From Helicobacter aurati (GTDB lineage Bacteria; Campylobacterota; Campylobacteria; Campylobacterales; Helicobacteraceae), in the NCBI RefSeq assembly GCF_003364265.1, contig NZ_NXLW01000007.1, forward strand, positions 32,440 to 96,439: a DNA stretch of 64,000 bases. Direction: 5' to 3'. The translations under genes were made by a program, and so were the position numbers. Below, piece by piece: positions 9,700 to 19,246 of the stretch. The stretch's first letter is position 1. Each line of letters opens with the position of its first letter. A model generated the notes under the pieces. That model was not told the origin of the DNA. It saw only the letters and a list, made by a program, of their open reading frames with translations, and did not search any database.

Positions 9700-10685
9700 A
9701 TTCTCTATATGGGTTATTGCAAGAGGCAATCAAATATAATGCTACTGATATACATATTAATTCAAAAATTTACTTGCGAATCAATAAACAACTCTTCGCT
9801 TATCAAACAAACCACGCGTCTGAAGCAAACTATATAGAATCTCTTAAAAATACACTTTGCGCACTTTTACATAGAGAATCTTATTACAACGAAGTAAGCG
9901 AAACGTTCTCTATATGCCCCCATGAAACAGACTCTGCATCCATCACTCAACAAAAAACGTCCTCTCCTATAAAATGCCGCGTAACCGCCTTTTTACAGAA
10001 CAATAATCTATGTTTTGCCTTGCGGCTTTTGCGTACAAAAATCCCTAGCCTCGAAGAATTGCATGCCCCCAAAGTATTACATAATCTTGCCTTGCAAGAA
10101 AGTGGACTTATACTTGTATGTGGAGCAACAAGTAGCGGAAAGAGCACAACAATAGCCGCGATGATAGAACACATCAATACATATACGAGAAAACACATTC
10201 TGACGCTTGAAGACCCAATCGAATACAATTATACAAATGCTCTTTCTTGTATCACCCAACGTGAAATCAAAACAGATTCTAAGGATTTTCACACGGCGTT
10301 ATTATCGAGCCTACGACAGGACCCTGATGTGATTGTGATCGGCGAGATTTTAGAAAAAGAAGTGCTAAAGCAAGCGATTAATCATGCCTTAAGCGGGCAT
10401 TTAGTTATTGCGAGTTTTCACGCGCGAAATGCTGTGCACGCTGTTTCAAGAATACTTGGAATGTGTCAAAACGAAGGAAATATTCATGCGAATCTCGCAG
10501 ATTCTCTACAGAGCATTATCACACAAAAACTTTATGAAAAAGAACAAAAATTACAGGCGGATTATCAAGTGCTTGTAACAAATCCCGCGGTTCAGACACT
10601 TATTAAAGAAAATCAGATTCAACAGCTCGATTCACAAATCTCTATGGGGAAAGAATTTGGCATGCAGCATTTTATGCAAAAATAA
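9696..10685 (+). CDS. PilT/GspE-type secretion or pilus ATPase
   Basis: 329 residues, close to PilT length and shorter than GspE/PilB. Motifs in order: Walker A GATSSGKST near 143, Asp box LTLEDPIEY near 167, Walker B VIVIGEI near 210, and a His box HLVIASFHARNA near 233. The C-terminal NPAVQTLIKEN followed by a GMQ motif matches the AIRNLIRE region that marks retraction ATPases. It hydrolyses ATP at the cytoplasmic face to drive a type IV pilus-like machine. No other pilus genes are present apart from the coupled upstream small protein. DNA uptake or a cryptic pilus is possible; neither is shown by the sequence. Confidence 0.85.
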   Translation: MNSLYGLLQEAIKYNATDIHINSKIYLRINKQLFAYQTNHASEANYIESLKNTLCALLHRESYYNEVSETFSICPHETDSASITQQKTSSPIKCRVTAFLQNNNLCFALRLLRTKIPSLEELHAPKVLHNLALQESGLILVCGATSSGKSTTIAAMIEHINTYTRKHILTLEDPIEYNYTNALSCITQREIKTDSKDFHTALLSSLRQDPDVIVIGEILEKEVLKQAINHALSGHLVIASFHARNAVHAVSRILGMCQNEGNIHANLADSLQSIITQKLYEKEQKLQADYQVLVTNPAVQTLIKENQIQQLDSQISMGKEFGMQHFMQK

Positions 10686-10695
10686 CGCAATTTGT

Positions 10696-10701
10696 TATAA
10701 T
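10696..10701 (+). promoter_or_regulatory. -10 element for corA
   Basis: TGTTATAAT contains a perfect TATAAT with an upstream TG (extended -10), 35 bases before the corA start. As is usual in Epsilonproteobacteria, no clear -35 box is visible. A strong ribosome site (AAAAAGGGGGG) follows. Confidence 0.6.
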
Positions 10702-10735
10702 TCCGTCCTAAATAGTAATTAAAAAGGGGGGTTGC

Positions 10736-11707
10736 ATGCTATGTATTTACACAAAAACAAACAATGGTTTAGTACAAAAACTACACTTTAGTATTGAAGA
10801 TAATATATTGCCGCAAAATATCCTATGGATGGATTTATTACACCCAACAAATGACGAAATGAACTACATTACGAAGCGATATAACCTCGATATTCCCACG
10901 CAAGAAGAAAGAGAAGAGATTGAATTAAGTTCAAGATATTGGGAGGATAATTCTTCGATTACCATTAATGCGCATTTTCTTATGCGCGTTACAGATGAGA
11001 ACAATGAATTACTATTAATCAACGAAACAATTACATTTATGACGACACAAAATATTCTTTTTACCATTCGATTCAATGATTTTAAAATTTTTGAAGAAAT
11101 GCAAACACGTATCCTTGCAAGCCCTAAGAATTTCGAAGACGGCTACGATGTGCTCGATAAAATGTTCGAAGTACGTGTCGAGAAAGATGCTGATATTTTG
11201 GAGTGGATTGATAAAGAAGCAAGAAAACTACGAATCAATGTCCTAGAAGAAAAGAATGAATACACTTATGATAAGTTACTCAAAGATATTTCAAGCCTGC
11301 AAGAGCTTAATATGCGCGTACGAGATTCTCTATTTGACAAACGAAGAGCAATGACTTCGCTTATCAAGAGCGATAAAATTGATAGCGATATCAAACGTAA
11401 CCTCACTATTGTACTAAAAGACTTAAATTCACTTGTTGAGTTCAATGTAGCCCAACTTAATGTGCTTGACAATATTCAAACCATACTTGCAAGTCAAATC
11501 AATATCGAGCAAAACAAAGTAATTAAGCTTTTCACAGTCGCGACTATGGCAATGATGCCGCCAACCTTGATTGGCACAATTTATGGCATGAATTTCGAAG
11601 TTATGCCCGAGCTTAAATGGGAATGGGGATACCCCATTGTCATTATTGTCATGATCATTTCAACAATATTGCCTGTTGCAATCTTTAAAAAGAAAGGTTG
11701 GTTATAG
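10736..11707 (+). CDS. corA: CorA magnesium/cobalt channel
   Basis: 323 residues, usual length. The N-terminal two thirds form the cytoplasmic alpha/beta funnel and long stalk helix. Two C-terminal membrane helices flank the signature YGMN (residues ~284-287) followed by the loop MPELKWEWGYP. The last residues are basic (FKKKGWL), as in the family. It forms a pentameric channel that takes up Mg2+. It has its own -10 element and sits 44 bases upstream of prfB, with which it may share a message. Confidence 0.95.
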   Translation: MLCIYTKTNNGLVQKLHFSIEDNILPQNILWMDLLHPTNDEMNYITKRYNLDIPTQEEREEIELSSRYWEDNSSITINAHFLMRVTDENNELLLINETITFMTTQNILFTIRFNDFKIFEEMQTRILASPKNFEDGYDVLDKMFEVRVEKDADILEWIDKEARKLRINVLEEKNEYTYDKLLKDISSLQELNMRVRDSLFDKRRAMTSLIKSDKIDSDIKRNLTIVLKDLNSLVEFNVAQLNVLDNIQTILASQINIEQNKVIKLFTVATMAMMPPTLIGTIYGMNFEVMPELKWEWGYPIVIIVMIISTILPVAIFKKKGWL

Positions 11708-11750
11708 TTGTATATCTCTTGATTGACTTTATCTACACAAAGGGAAATAG

Positions 11751-12860
11751 ATGGATTCTTATGAATACAATGAATTATTAAAGACGCTCAAAAGTAAATG
11801 TGAAAACATAAAAAAAATCATTCAACCAGACATATTACACAATCGTCTAAATGAGCTTGAAGCAATGAGCATGCAAGAGGACTTTTGGAATAACCAAGAA
11901 CGAGCGAGTAAGATTCTCAAAGAAAAAAGCAAACTGCAAAGTACGCTTGAAAAATACAATATAGCTTCACAGAATCTTAACGATAATAAAGAACTCTTTG
12001 AAATTGCAAAAGCAGATGAAGATCATGAAACGTTGGATTTGCTTTTCAGTGAGGCAGATACATTGCAAAAACTCATTACAAAGGCTGAAATCGAAGTGAT
12101 GTTAAACGGCGAATACGATAACACAAACGCTATTATCACGATTCAACCCGGAGCTGGTGGCACAGAATCCCAAGATTGGGGTAGCATGCTGTACCGTATG
12201 TATTTACGTTATGCTGAAAGGAAAGGGTATAAGGTTGAATTATTGGATTACCAAGACGGCGAAGAAGCTGGAATTAAAGGCGTTGCATTTTTAATGAAAG
12301 GTGAGAATGCTTATGGTTATCTCAAGGGAGAGAATGGAGTGCATAGACTCGTGCGAAATTCACCTTTTGATTCCAACGACAAAAGACACACTAGTTTTGC
12401 AAGCGTACAAGTAAGTCCTGAATTAGAAGATGATATAGATATTATTATTGAAGATAAGGATATTCGCATTGATACTTACCGTGCAAGCGGTGCTGGCGGA
12501 CAGCATGTCAACAAGACAGAATCAGCCATTAGAATCACACATCTACCCACAGGCATAGTCGTGCAATGTCAAAATGATAGAAGTCAACACAAAAACAAAG
12601 CCACAGCAATGAAAATGCTTCTCTCAAAACTCTACACTATTGAAAAAGAGAAAAAGAACATAGGCAATGACGACAAAGGAAGTAACGGATGGGGCTACCA
12701 AATTCGTAGTTATGTCTTAACGCCTTATCAGCAAGTCAAAGATTTACGCAGCAACTTCGCTCGTAGCGATAGCGATAATGTATTAGATGGCGATTTAGAT
12801 GATATTATGGAATCTGTTTTGATATATAACAACACCAATGATTCAACCCGCACACAATAA
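11751..12860 (+). CDS. prfB: peptide chain release factor 2
   Basis: 369 residues. It recognises UGA and UAA stop codons and releases the peptide. SPF, the RF2-specific stop-codon reading motif, is in RNSPFDS near residue 206. The catalytic GGQ is in [13 protein letters not shown] near residue 247. The gene is one uninterrupted frame, so the autoregulatory +1 frameshift found in Escherichia coli prfB is absent, which is normal for Helicobacter. The ATG at 11751 follows AAAGGGAAATAG. Confidence 0.96.
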   Translation: MDSYEYNELLKTLKSKCENIKKIIQPDILHNRLNELEAMSMQEDFWNNQERASKILKEKSKLQSTLEKYNIASQNLNDNKELFEIAKADEDHETLDLLFSEADTLQKLITKAEIEVMLNGEYDNTNAIITIQPGAGGTESQDWGSMLYRMYLRYAERKGYKVELLDYQDGEEAGIKGVAFLMKGENAYGYLKGENGVHRLVRNSPFDSNDKRHTSFASVQVSPELEDDIDIIIEDKDIRIDTYRASGAGGQHVNKTESAIRITHLPTGIVVQCQNDRSQHKNKATAMKMLLSKLYTIEKEKKNIGNDDKGSNGWGYQIRSYVLTPYQQVKDLRSNFARSDSDNVLDGDLDDIMESVLIYNNTNDSTRTQ

Positions 12861-12863
12861 ATC

Positions 12864-12893
12864 ATAGATTCTAACAATCCGCTTAGAATCTAT
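12864..12893. terminator. bidirectional hairpin between prfB and the TonB receptor gene
   Basis: A perfect 11-bp inverted repeat (ATAGATTCTAA / TTAGAATCTAT) with an 8-base loop CAATCCGC lies between two convergent genes, and one arm contains the stop codon of the receptor gene. It is AT-rich, but its position suits a shared terminator. Confidence 0.6.
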
Positions 12894-15036
12894 AACTTAC
12901 TTCAAGTCGATAATCGGTACCAGGCTCATAAAGTGCTGCTCGTAGCTTATTAATTTGTTCGTTTTTGCTATTGTCTGCTTCGACTTTAAGCGGCGAAGTG
13001 GGGTCAACATAATATTCATTAAAGATATTAAGAATGCTGAAACGTAAAGCAAGTTTTTCTTTGCCATACGGATAATAACTTATATAAATATCAGATACCG
13101 TATAGCCATCTTTGCTTATATCCTCAAACTGCCTTTGATAAATGTTATATCCTAACGTTCCTTGCTTGAATCCCGTAACAAAACGTGAAAACCATGCAAT
13201 ATCAAATTTATCTATCTCATAACGTAATCCTAGATTGAACGTGTAGCCCCAAGTAGCCCCAAGTTCATACGTATCAGCAATAAGTTTGCCCTGCCCTTCC
13301 CCGCCTGCTGTAAGCCAATTCCTCGCCATGCCTGCTTGCAATGTGAAACTCTTGTAATAGAATGCTGCGCCTAGTTCAAAGCCATAATTAATAAGCGGGA
13401 AATCAAGATTCTCTCTTATGCCTTCCCTAGTAGTTATTGTATTATTAGTCGTACCTTTTGAATAACTATTAATAAAGTTAAGAATATTGCTTATATAAGT
13501 AGAAAATTTGACACTCATGAAACTATTTGTGTAATCTACATTAAATTCACCGTGGTTAGAATATTCAGATTTAAGATTTGGGTCAATTTCTATATGTGTA
13601 TTGCGCAATAAGGTCGCGTCCCCGGGCATCGCCCCTCGTGTGCTAAACGCGTATTTCAAGCTTATATCCAATCCATCAAAGATTTGATAAGATAATGCTG
13701 TGCTTGGACTAGCCCCTCCTGTAATGTGTCCTTGTGAATTTTTATCATAGTAATAATACAAATCTGCTCTCGTGCCGATTCCCCATTTGAGATTCGGAAG
13801 AATCTGCCAGCTATCCTGCAAAAATCCTCCAAAGATATAAGCTTCTTCCTTGCCTCTATTGCGTTTCAATCCCGCTTCTTCTTTCTCACTCTCTTGCATA
13901 TTGTCATCACGAACACTCATTCCTTGAAAATCAAGTCCATATTCCACAAGATGAGCATGGATAAAAGGGGTGCTCAAACGTATATCGCCCCCATAGTTAT
14001 TAAATACAATAGCACGAGGCAATCGACCTTCTTCGTCATGATTGTGGCTTGTGTCATTTTCTTGTATTGCAAAAAGAGGTGTAAGATTCACATTCTTATT
14101 ATTATGGTAGGCATTAAATTTGATACTCGTTCCTCCTTGACTTGGCTTATACTCATAACGTGCGTTAAAATTTTGATTCTGATTTAAATGCCGAAAAAGC
14201 TCTGAATCAAAATGTTCTCCTATTGGATTGCCAATGTCTGCACGAAAAGGTCTTGTCGCTATATCATTAATTACGTTATACCCAACTGTGAAACTTTGAT
14301 TGGCATTAACTTGTCCACCAACTTTTATCAGTATATTATTTTGTAAGGAATTACTACCCAACACAGCATTTCTTGTACTAAGGAAATTACTATATACATT
14401 TTTCGCATCGCGATAATTAAGAATATTTTGATGTGTAACCGCAGCCAAGATTCCTACATCATTAAACAATCTTGCATACACATTTAGATTTGCACGATAA
14501 CCAAAGTTTGTATAGAATCCTGCACTGACTTCAGCACCAAAGTTCTGTCCATTCCTTAAAAAATCACTTGCATTTTTTGTCTCAAAGGCTATCGAACCAG
14601 CAAGTCCGCCCGGACCATTACTTGCATCTGATACACCCTTGCTTACAACGACTTGTTTGAGCAAGGAAGGATCAACCATAATATTACCTTGATGATGAAA
14701 GACATTGCCATTCTGCGCTACTCCATCAAGTGTTACGCGCATCATAAAGGTTTCCAATCCGCGCACATAGACTTTTTGCCCCATAATTGCCCCACCACCT
14801 ACCGCTATGCTTGGATCACTTTTGAAAATATCCCTTAAATTTGTTGCCTGCATCCTATGCAAATCATCAGACGCAATAACGGTTTTTGTGCTAGTTTCAT
14901 AGCCTTGCATAGAACCAACTACGGCCACCGTATCGAGCAAATGTGTTTGTGTCGAATCTACAGAATCCTTAGCGTCCAAAGAATCTGCTACTGCAAACAA
15001 TAAAGTGATGGGCAAGAGAGAATATATTCTTTTCAC
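12883..15036 (-). CDS. TonB-dependent outer-membrane receptor (FrpB-like)
   Basis: 717 residues. Signal peptide at residues 1-22, then a TonB-box-like segment (LLDTVAVVGS near 33), then a plug domain with the typical RDIFKSDPSIAVGG and KVYVRGLE motifs (residues ~65-110) and a strongly conserved loop around FHHQGNIMVDPSLLKQVVVSKG. The rest alternates as a 22-strand barrel and ends in LEVSYRF with a terminal Phe for outer-membrane insertion. These proteins take up iron complexes, haem or nickel using energy from TonB/ExbBD. The plug resembles the FrpB family, but the substrate cannot be read from the sequence. A strong promoter lies upstream. Confidence 0.88.
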   Translation of the reverse strand: MKRIYSLLPITLLFAVADSLDAKDSVDSTQTHLLDTVAVVGSMQGYETSTKTVIASDDLHRMQATNLRDIFKSDPSIAVGGGAIMGQKVYVRGLETFMMRVTLDGVAQNGNVFHHQGNIMVDPSLLKQVVVSKGVSDASNGPGGLAGSIAFETKNASDFLRNGQNFGAEVSAGFYTNFGYRANLNVYARLFNDVGILAAVTHQNILNYRDAKNVYSNFLSTRNAVLGSNSLQNNILIKVGGQVNANQSFTVGYNVINDIATRPFRADIGNPIGEHFDSELFRHLNQNQNFNARYEYKPSQGGTSIKFNAYHNNKNVNLTPLFAIQENDTSHNHDEEGRLPRAIVFNNYGGDIRLSTPFIHAHLVEYGLDFQGMSVRDDNMQESEKEEAGLKRNRGKEEAYIFGGFLQDSWQILPNLKWGIGTRADLYYYYDKNSQGHITGGASPSTALSYQIFDGLDISLKYAFSTRGAMPGDATLLRNTHIEIDPNLKSEYSNHGEFNVDYTNSFMSVKFSTYISNILNFINSYSKGTTNNTITTREGIRENLDFPLINYGFELGAAFYYKSFTLQAGMARNWLTAGGEGQGKLIADTYELGATWGYTFNLGLRYEIDKFDIAWFSRFVTGFKQGTLGYNIYQRQFEDISKDGYTVSDIYISYYPYGKEKLALRFSILNIFNEYYVDPTSPLKVEADNSKNEQINKLRAALYEPGTDYRLEVSYRF

Positions 15037-15067
15037 AATTTATCCTTATGTCATGAGATAAGGAAAC

Positions 15068-15096
15068 ATTATAACAACTTTAATGATTTAAAGCAA
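15068..15096 (-). promoter_or_regulatory. promoter of the TonB receptor gene
   Basis: On the reverse strand TTGCTT (15096-15091) and TATAAT (15073-15068) are separated by 17 bases, an almost ideal sigma-70 promoter, about 32 bases before the start codon. The surrounding AT-rich sequence could hold Fur or NikR sites, but no clear match stands out. Confidence 0.65.
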
Positions 15097-15195
15097 CTAT
15101 GTTGCATATAAACAATAAAGCTGCGGGGGATAACTTGTAATAAATAAGTAATAAAGTGAATATACTTGAGAAATAAAAAGAATAATGATGTAAAG

Positions 15196-15825
15196 CTATC
15201 TTAACCAAATTTCATTTTGGCTGTAATAGTGAATAATAATAATTTCCTTGTCCACAATAAATGCCTCTAGCGAATCGCTATATCTCCAGCCGCCACTATT
15301 TGTATCAATCGTTTCTACAGAATCTAGTTGCGCTTTTGGCTCTGATGGACGACTCTTTAGCCTTTTTGCAAAGGTTAGCGAACTAAAAGCTTTATAGTCC
15401 ATTTGGCTTTCGTTATCGTTTTGATTAAAATCACTGCCACCGTTTTGAATGATTTCCATCAGAGCATCCTTATAGTTTTTGTTGATACGTCTTGCAAAGA
15501 TATTAGAATCTAAGAGCATCACAAGCGCGTCCTCTATGCTTACGTCTTGGAAAACATAGACACGCACGCCTGATTTTGCTCGAGAAAGCTTGCTATGATC
15601 TGGACTAACTGTATTGCTTTGTGTAGAAATTGCCTCTTGCATGAGGAAGTTACATCCATCGCATGCCTCACGCAACTCACTTAACGTATAGTCTTCAAGC
15701 CTTTGCTTAACTGCTTGAAGTTGTTCTTCGCTATTCCCAAATTGTCCTATCCCGGCACAGCTTGCTAAAATAACGCCTAGACATAAAGTAGTTATAATGT
15801 AATAGATTTGATAGATATATTGCAT
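15196..15825 (-). CDS. putative lipoprotein, unknown function
   Basis: 209 residues. The N-terminus is a lipoprotein signal with a lipobox ending LASC near residue 23, so the mature protein should be lipid-anchored. The mature part has a CDGC pair (near residue 60), a charged region with Gln/Ser-rich linkers, and a C-terminal beta-rich segment (EIIIIHYYSQNEIWLR). No family recognised. It is divergent from the gamma-carbonic anhydrase gene and is transcribed alone. ATG after AAAAGGAATATT. Confidence 0.7.
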   Translation of the reverse strand: MQYIYQIYYIITTLCLGVILASCAGIGQFGNSEEQLQAVKQRLEDYTLSELREACDGCNFLMQEAISTQSNTVSPDHSKLSRAKSGVRVYVFQDVSIEDALVMLLDSNIFARRINKNYKDALMEIIQNGGSDFNQNDNESQMDYKAFSSLTFAKRLKSRPSEPKAQLDSVETIDTNSGGWRYSDSLEAFIVDKEIIIIHYYSQNEIWLR

Positions 15826-15933
15826 AATATTCCTTTTGGAAATATGAGTTTATTAATGATTATAGCATTTTTGGTTTTTATTATGTAACTTGCGCTATAT
15901 TCCCAATACATTAAACTAACAAAAGGATATGAC

Positions 15934-16461
15934 ATGTTGATTGCATTTAAATCTATCAAACCCAAAATTGGTAAAGATGTGCTCATTTGTGAAGGGGCAA
16001 AAATCATTGGTGAAGTCGAAATAGGAGACAATGTGTCAATTTGGTACAATTGCGTACTACGCGGAGATGTGAATTTCATTAAGATTGGGCGCAACACTAA
16101 TGTGCAAGACTTAAGTATGATACATGTCTGGCATAGAGAGCCCAATATGCCAGATAGTGGATTCCCTACGACTATTGGAGATAATGTAACTATCGGACAT
16201 AGCTGCATTATTCACGCCTGCCATATTCATGATAATTGCCTCGTTGGTATGGGTAGTATTATCATGGACGGCGCAGAAATTGGAAAAGATTCTATTGTAG
16301 GTGCTGGAGCAGTTGTTACAAAAGGCAAAAAATTCCCCCCAAAATCACTGATATTAGGGAATCCAGCAAAATTTATTAGAGAGTTGACATCAGAGGAAAT
16401 AGAAGAAATAGCGAACTCGGCGATACGATACGTTGCATTTAAAAATGAATTCCTCTCCTGA
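15934..16461 (+). CDS. gamma-carbonic anhydrase-like hexapeptide-repeat protein
   Basis: 175 residues. It is a left-handed beta-helix of hexapeptide repeats (VEIGDNVSIW, IGDNVTIGHSCII), then a C-terminal helix. The three zinc-binding histidines of the YrdA/CamH group can be seen: one in MIHVWH and two in IGHSCIIHAC. A conserved RGD appears in VLRGDVN. The family forms trimers and is either a weak carbonic anhydrase or a carnitine-metabolism accessory. The ATG follows AAAGGATATGAC. Confidence 0.88.
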   Translation: MLIAFKSIKPKIGKDVLICEGAKIIGEVEIGDNVSIWYNCVLRGDVNFIKIGRNTNVQDLSMIHVWHREPNMPDSGFPTTIGDNVTIGHSCIIHACHIHDNCLVGMGSIIMDGAEIGKDSIVGAGAVVTKGKKFPPKSLILGNPAKFIRELTSEEIEEIANSAIRYVAFKNEFLS

Positions 16462-16521
16462 ATCTTTCGTATCTCAAACAGCAGAATCACAAAGGCATTG
16501 TGCCAAGGGTGCCAAAACAAA

Positions 16522-16812
16522 CTACCAATTTGCATTTGAACAAGATTCTTTATCTCCTGCATCGCAAGCTTTTTTGTAATATTGTTGTGCAAGAGTCGTA
16601 TTTTCACTTACGCCTTTTGCATTACGATAGATATAACCTAAACTTGAACATGCTTTTGCTTCTTTTTTATCACATAATGTTTTGTAGAGCTCTATCGCCT
16701 TTGTATAATTGCCTTCATTATAAGCTTTATTCGCATCATCAAGACTATCTGCTGCTAGTAACATGCCAGATAACAACCCCATTCCAATTACCATTGTAAA
16801 AAACTTTTTCAT
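16522..16812 (-). CDS. small secreted Sel1-repeat (Hcp-like) protein
   Basis: 96 residues: signal peptide (residues 1-20), then about two Sel1-like repeats (ANKAYNEGNYTKAIELYK, AQQYYKKACDAGDKESC). Cysteines sit seven residues apart (LCDKKEAKAC, ACDAGDKESC), the disulphide pattern of the Helicobacter cysteine-rich proteins HcpA-E. Those proteins have five or more repeats, so this is a minimal member. It is probably periplasmic or secreted. It ends convergently with the carbonic anhydrase-like gene. Confidence 0.8.
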   Translation of the reverse strand: MKKFFTMVIGMGLLSGMLLAADSLDDANKAYNEGNYTKAIELYKTLCDKKEAKACSSLGYIYRNAKGVSENTTLAQQYYKKACDAGDKESCSNANW

Positions 16813-17140
16813 GTCTTTCCTTTATTAAGATATTACCAAATGACTTTGTCAAATGATTAAAATTGTAGCAAAAATTCTATAATGAATCACATAATTGCAA
16901 GGAAAACGCGCATAGTTATAGTTCTACCAATCAGACAACACGAGATTCACAAAATATTTGTTAAACAAGTGAAATAGTTCAGTATATTGTCTAATTTATA
17001 TGCAAAAATAATAACTATGTATAAAATTTGTCTTTACCGTTTTGAAATTAGACTCTAGATTTTCTAAGTTTTAGGTTAGAATGAAAATATCTTTAAAAAA
17101 GTTGTGAGCTTATTGAAGAAAGGTAATTTAAGGAGAGTGC
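16813..17140. other. intergenic region upstream of prpE
   Basis: 328 AT-rich bases between two divergent genes. It must hold both promoters. A TTAGAAT at 17076-17082 is a possible -10 for prpE. No RNA gene or repeat seen. Confidence 0.4.
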
Positions 17141-19078
17141 ATGAGTAATCTCAATACAAAGCATGTTGGTAAATATGAAGAAGCATACAAACTATCCATA
17201 GAAAATCCAGAAGAATTTTGGGCAGCAGCAGCCAAAAACATTCATTGGTATCATTGGTATGACAAGGTTTTAGAAGTCATTGACAATCATTATCGATGGT
17301 TTGTAGGCGGTTGCATGAATAGTTGTTATAACGCAGTTGATTTACATGTCCATCATGGCGATGGCGATAGAGCGGCAATTATTTATGACTCACCTGTAAC
17401 GAATACGGTGAAAACTTACACTTATAAGGAACTTCAAACAAGAGTTGCAAAAGCTGCTTGGATTCTTAAACTAAAAGGCGTCAAAAAAGGCGATACCGTA
17501 TTAATTTATATGCCAATGATTCCAGAAGCAATTATTGCAATGCTTGCTTGTGCGAGAATTGGAGCGATTCATACAGTGGTGTTTGGCGGTTTTGGTGCGC
17601 ATGAATTAGCCCTTAGAATCGAAGATGCAAAACCAGCAATGATTATAAGTGCTAGCTGTGGCATTGAAGTTTCAAAAATCATTGATTACAAAGAGATTCT
17701 TGATTCTGCAATCAAGCAAAGTGCACATAAAGTCAATGCTGTTCTCCTTTGGCAGAGACCACAAAAGCATGTTGATACCATTCCTTTTCGAGATATTGAC
17801 TGGGAGAACTTAGAAGCAATGGCTAAAGAAGAGCCTTGCACTCCACTTGATTCTATCGACCCGTTATACATTCTTTATACAAGTGGGACAACGGGCAAGC
17901 CAAAGGGCGTTATTCGCAGTAACGGCGGGCATTGTGTCGCAATGAAATGGACTATGGACAATATTTATGCAACAAAACCAGGTGATGTATTCCTTGCAGC
18001 CTCTGATGTAGGTTGGGTTGTGGGGCATAGCTATATCGTTTATGCGCCGCTCTTTAATGGAAGTACAACCGTGCTCTATGAAGGCAAACCCGTTCGTACG
18101 CCAGATGCTGGTGTATTTTGGCGTATGATTGAGCAGCATAAAATCAATGTGCTCTTTGCAGCTCCAACAGCTTTTCGTGCTATTAAGAAAGAGGACCCAA
18201 AAGGTGAACTGATTAAAAAATACAATCTGGATTCCTTAAAAAGCATTTTTGTCGCGGGAGAAAGATGCGACACTGATACCCTCAAGTGGATTGAGAAAAT
18301 TTCAAAAAGACCAGTAATAGACCATTGGTGGCAAACTGAAACAGGCTGGGCAATCTCTGGCAACCCGCTAGGATTAGAAACACTCAAAATTAAACCGGGC
18401 AGCGCGACAAAGCCTATGCCCGGCTTTAACCTCAAGGTACTCGATGAAGACGGGAAAGAATGTAAAAGAGGTAAACTGGGCAATCTTGTGCTGAAGTTAC
18501 CATTGCCTCCCGCATGCTTACTTGGAATCTGGAAAGATGACGAAAGATATAAACGAAGTTATCTCAATCATTACCCGGGATATTATCTCACCGGCGATAG
18601 CGGTTATATTGATGAAGAGGGGTATGTCTTTGTAATGGGAAGAATGGACGGCGTTATTAATGTCGCTGGACATAGAATCTCAACTGGTGCTTTAGAGGAA
18701 ACTGTAAGCTCCCACCCGAGTGTAGCCGAATGTGCAGTAGTAGGAATTGATGACGATTTTAGGGGTGAAGTACCTCTCTGTCTGATTGTCCTAAAAGATG
18801 GTGTAACCGACAAGCCAGAGCTCATTAAAGAAAGTATTATTCGCCTTACTATTGCAGAAGTAGGAGCTTTTGCGAATCTTAAAGTGATAGGCATTGCCCA
18901 GAAGCTTCCTAAAACACGTAGCGGTAAGATTCTAAGAGGAACAATTAGAAGCATAGCAGAGGGCAAAGAATACACAAAACCCTCCACTATCGAAGACGAA
19001 TCAAGCCTTACGCATGTTATAGACATTCTCAAAGAGATGGGTTTCCCCAAAACAACAGATTCTGCTAAAACGAATTAA
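17141..19078 (+). CDS. prpE: propionate--CoA ligase
   Basis: 645 residues, an acyl-CoA synthetase of the ACS/PrpE type. It activates propionate with ATP and CoA, feeding the methylcitrate cycle. Motifs: ACARIGAIHTVVFGGF (~residue 131), P-loop-like YTSGTTGKPKG (~247), ASDVGWVVGHSYIVYAPL (~288), WWQTETGW (~398), and the acetylation-site motif RSGKILR (~603). The last is the lysine normally controlled by Pat/CobB-type acylation. It is closer to PrpE than to Acs through its N-terminal EEFWAAAAKNIHW and the position of the TSGTTGKPKG block. ATG after AAGGAGAG. prpB and prpC follow on the same strand. Confidence 0.9.
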   Translation: MSNLNTKHVGKYEEAYKLSIENPEEFWAAAAKNIHWYHWYDKVLEVIDNHYRWFVGGCMNSCYNAVDLHVHHGDGDRAAIIYDSPVTNTVKTYTYKELQTRVAKAAWILKLKGVKKGDTVLIYMPMIPEAIIAMLACARIGAIHTVVFGGFGAHELALRIEDAKPAMIISASCGIEVSKIIDYKEILDSAIKQSAHKVNAVLLWQRPQKHVDTIPFRDIDWENLEAMAKEEPCTPLDSIDPLYILYTSGTTGKPKGVIRSNGGHCVAMKWTMDNIYATKPGDVFLAASDVGWVVGHSYIVYAPLFNGSTTVLYEGKPVRTPDAGVFWRMIEQHKINVLFAAPTAFRAIKKEDPKGELIKKYNLDSLKSIFVAGERCDTDTLKWIEKISKRPVIDHWWQTETGWAISGNPLGLETLKIKPGSATKPMPGFNLKVLDEDGKECKRGKLGNLVLKLPLPPACLLGIWKDDERYKRSYLNHYPGYYLTGDSGYIDEEGYVFVMGRMDGVINVAGHRISTGALEETVSSHPSVAECAVVGIDDDFRGEVPLCLIVLKDGVTDKPELIKESIIRLTIAEVGAFANLKVIGIAQKLPKTRSGKILRGTIRSIAEGKEYTKPSTIEDESSLTHVIDILKEMGFPKTTDSAKTN

Positions 19079-19200
19079 ATTATTTTGCAATCCATACCAA
19101 GCAAATAATCAAGTAATACAATAGTGCTTGGCAACAAAGCCAACGCTTTCGTATTACAACCAAGGATTAATAAATCCACAAACTTAGATTCTAAGCTAAG

Positions 19201-19217
19201 TCAATAATAAATATTGA
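19201..19217. promoter_or_regulatory. inverted repeat upstream of prpB
   Basis: A perfect palindrome, TCAATA-ATAAA-TATTGA, lies in the 168-base gap between prpE and prpB, about 30 bases before the prpB start. Size and place suit an operator for a dimeric regulator, which would let prpBC be controlled apart from prpE. No prp regulator gene is present in the window. Confidence 0.35.
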
Positions 19218-19246
19218 TATGAAAACACACAAAATAAGGAGAAATT

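Noticed and set aside
11751..11850. Programmed +1 frameshift in prfB
   Set aside because: The frame is continuous from the start; no in-frame TGA or slippery CTT TGA is seen.
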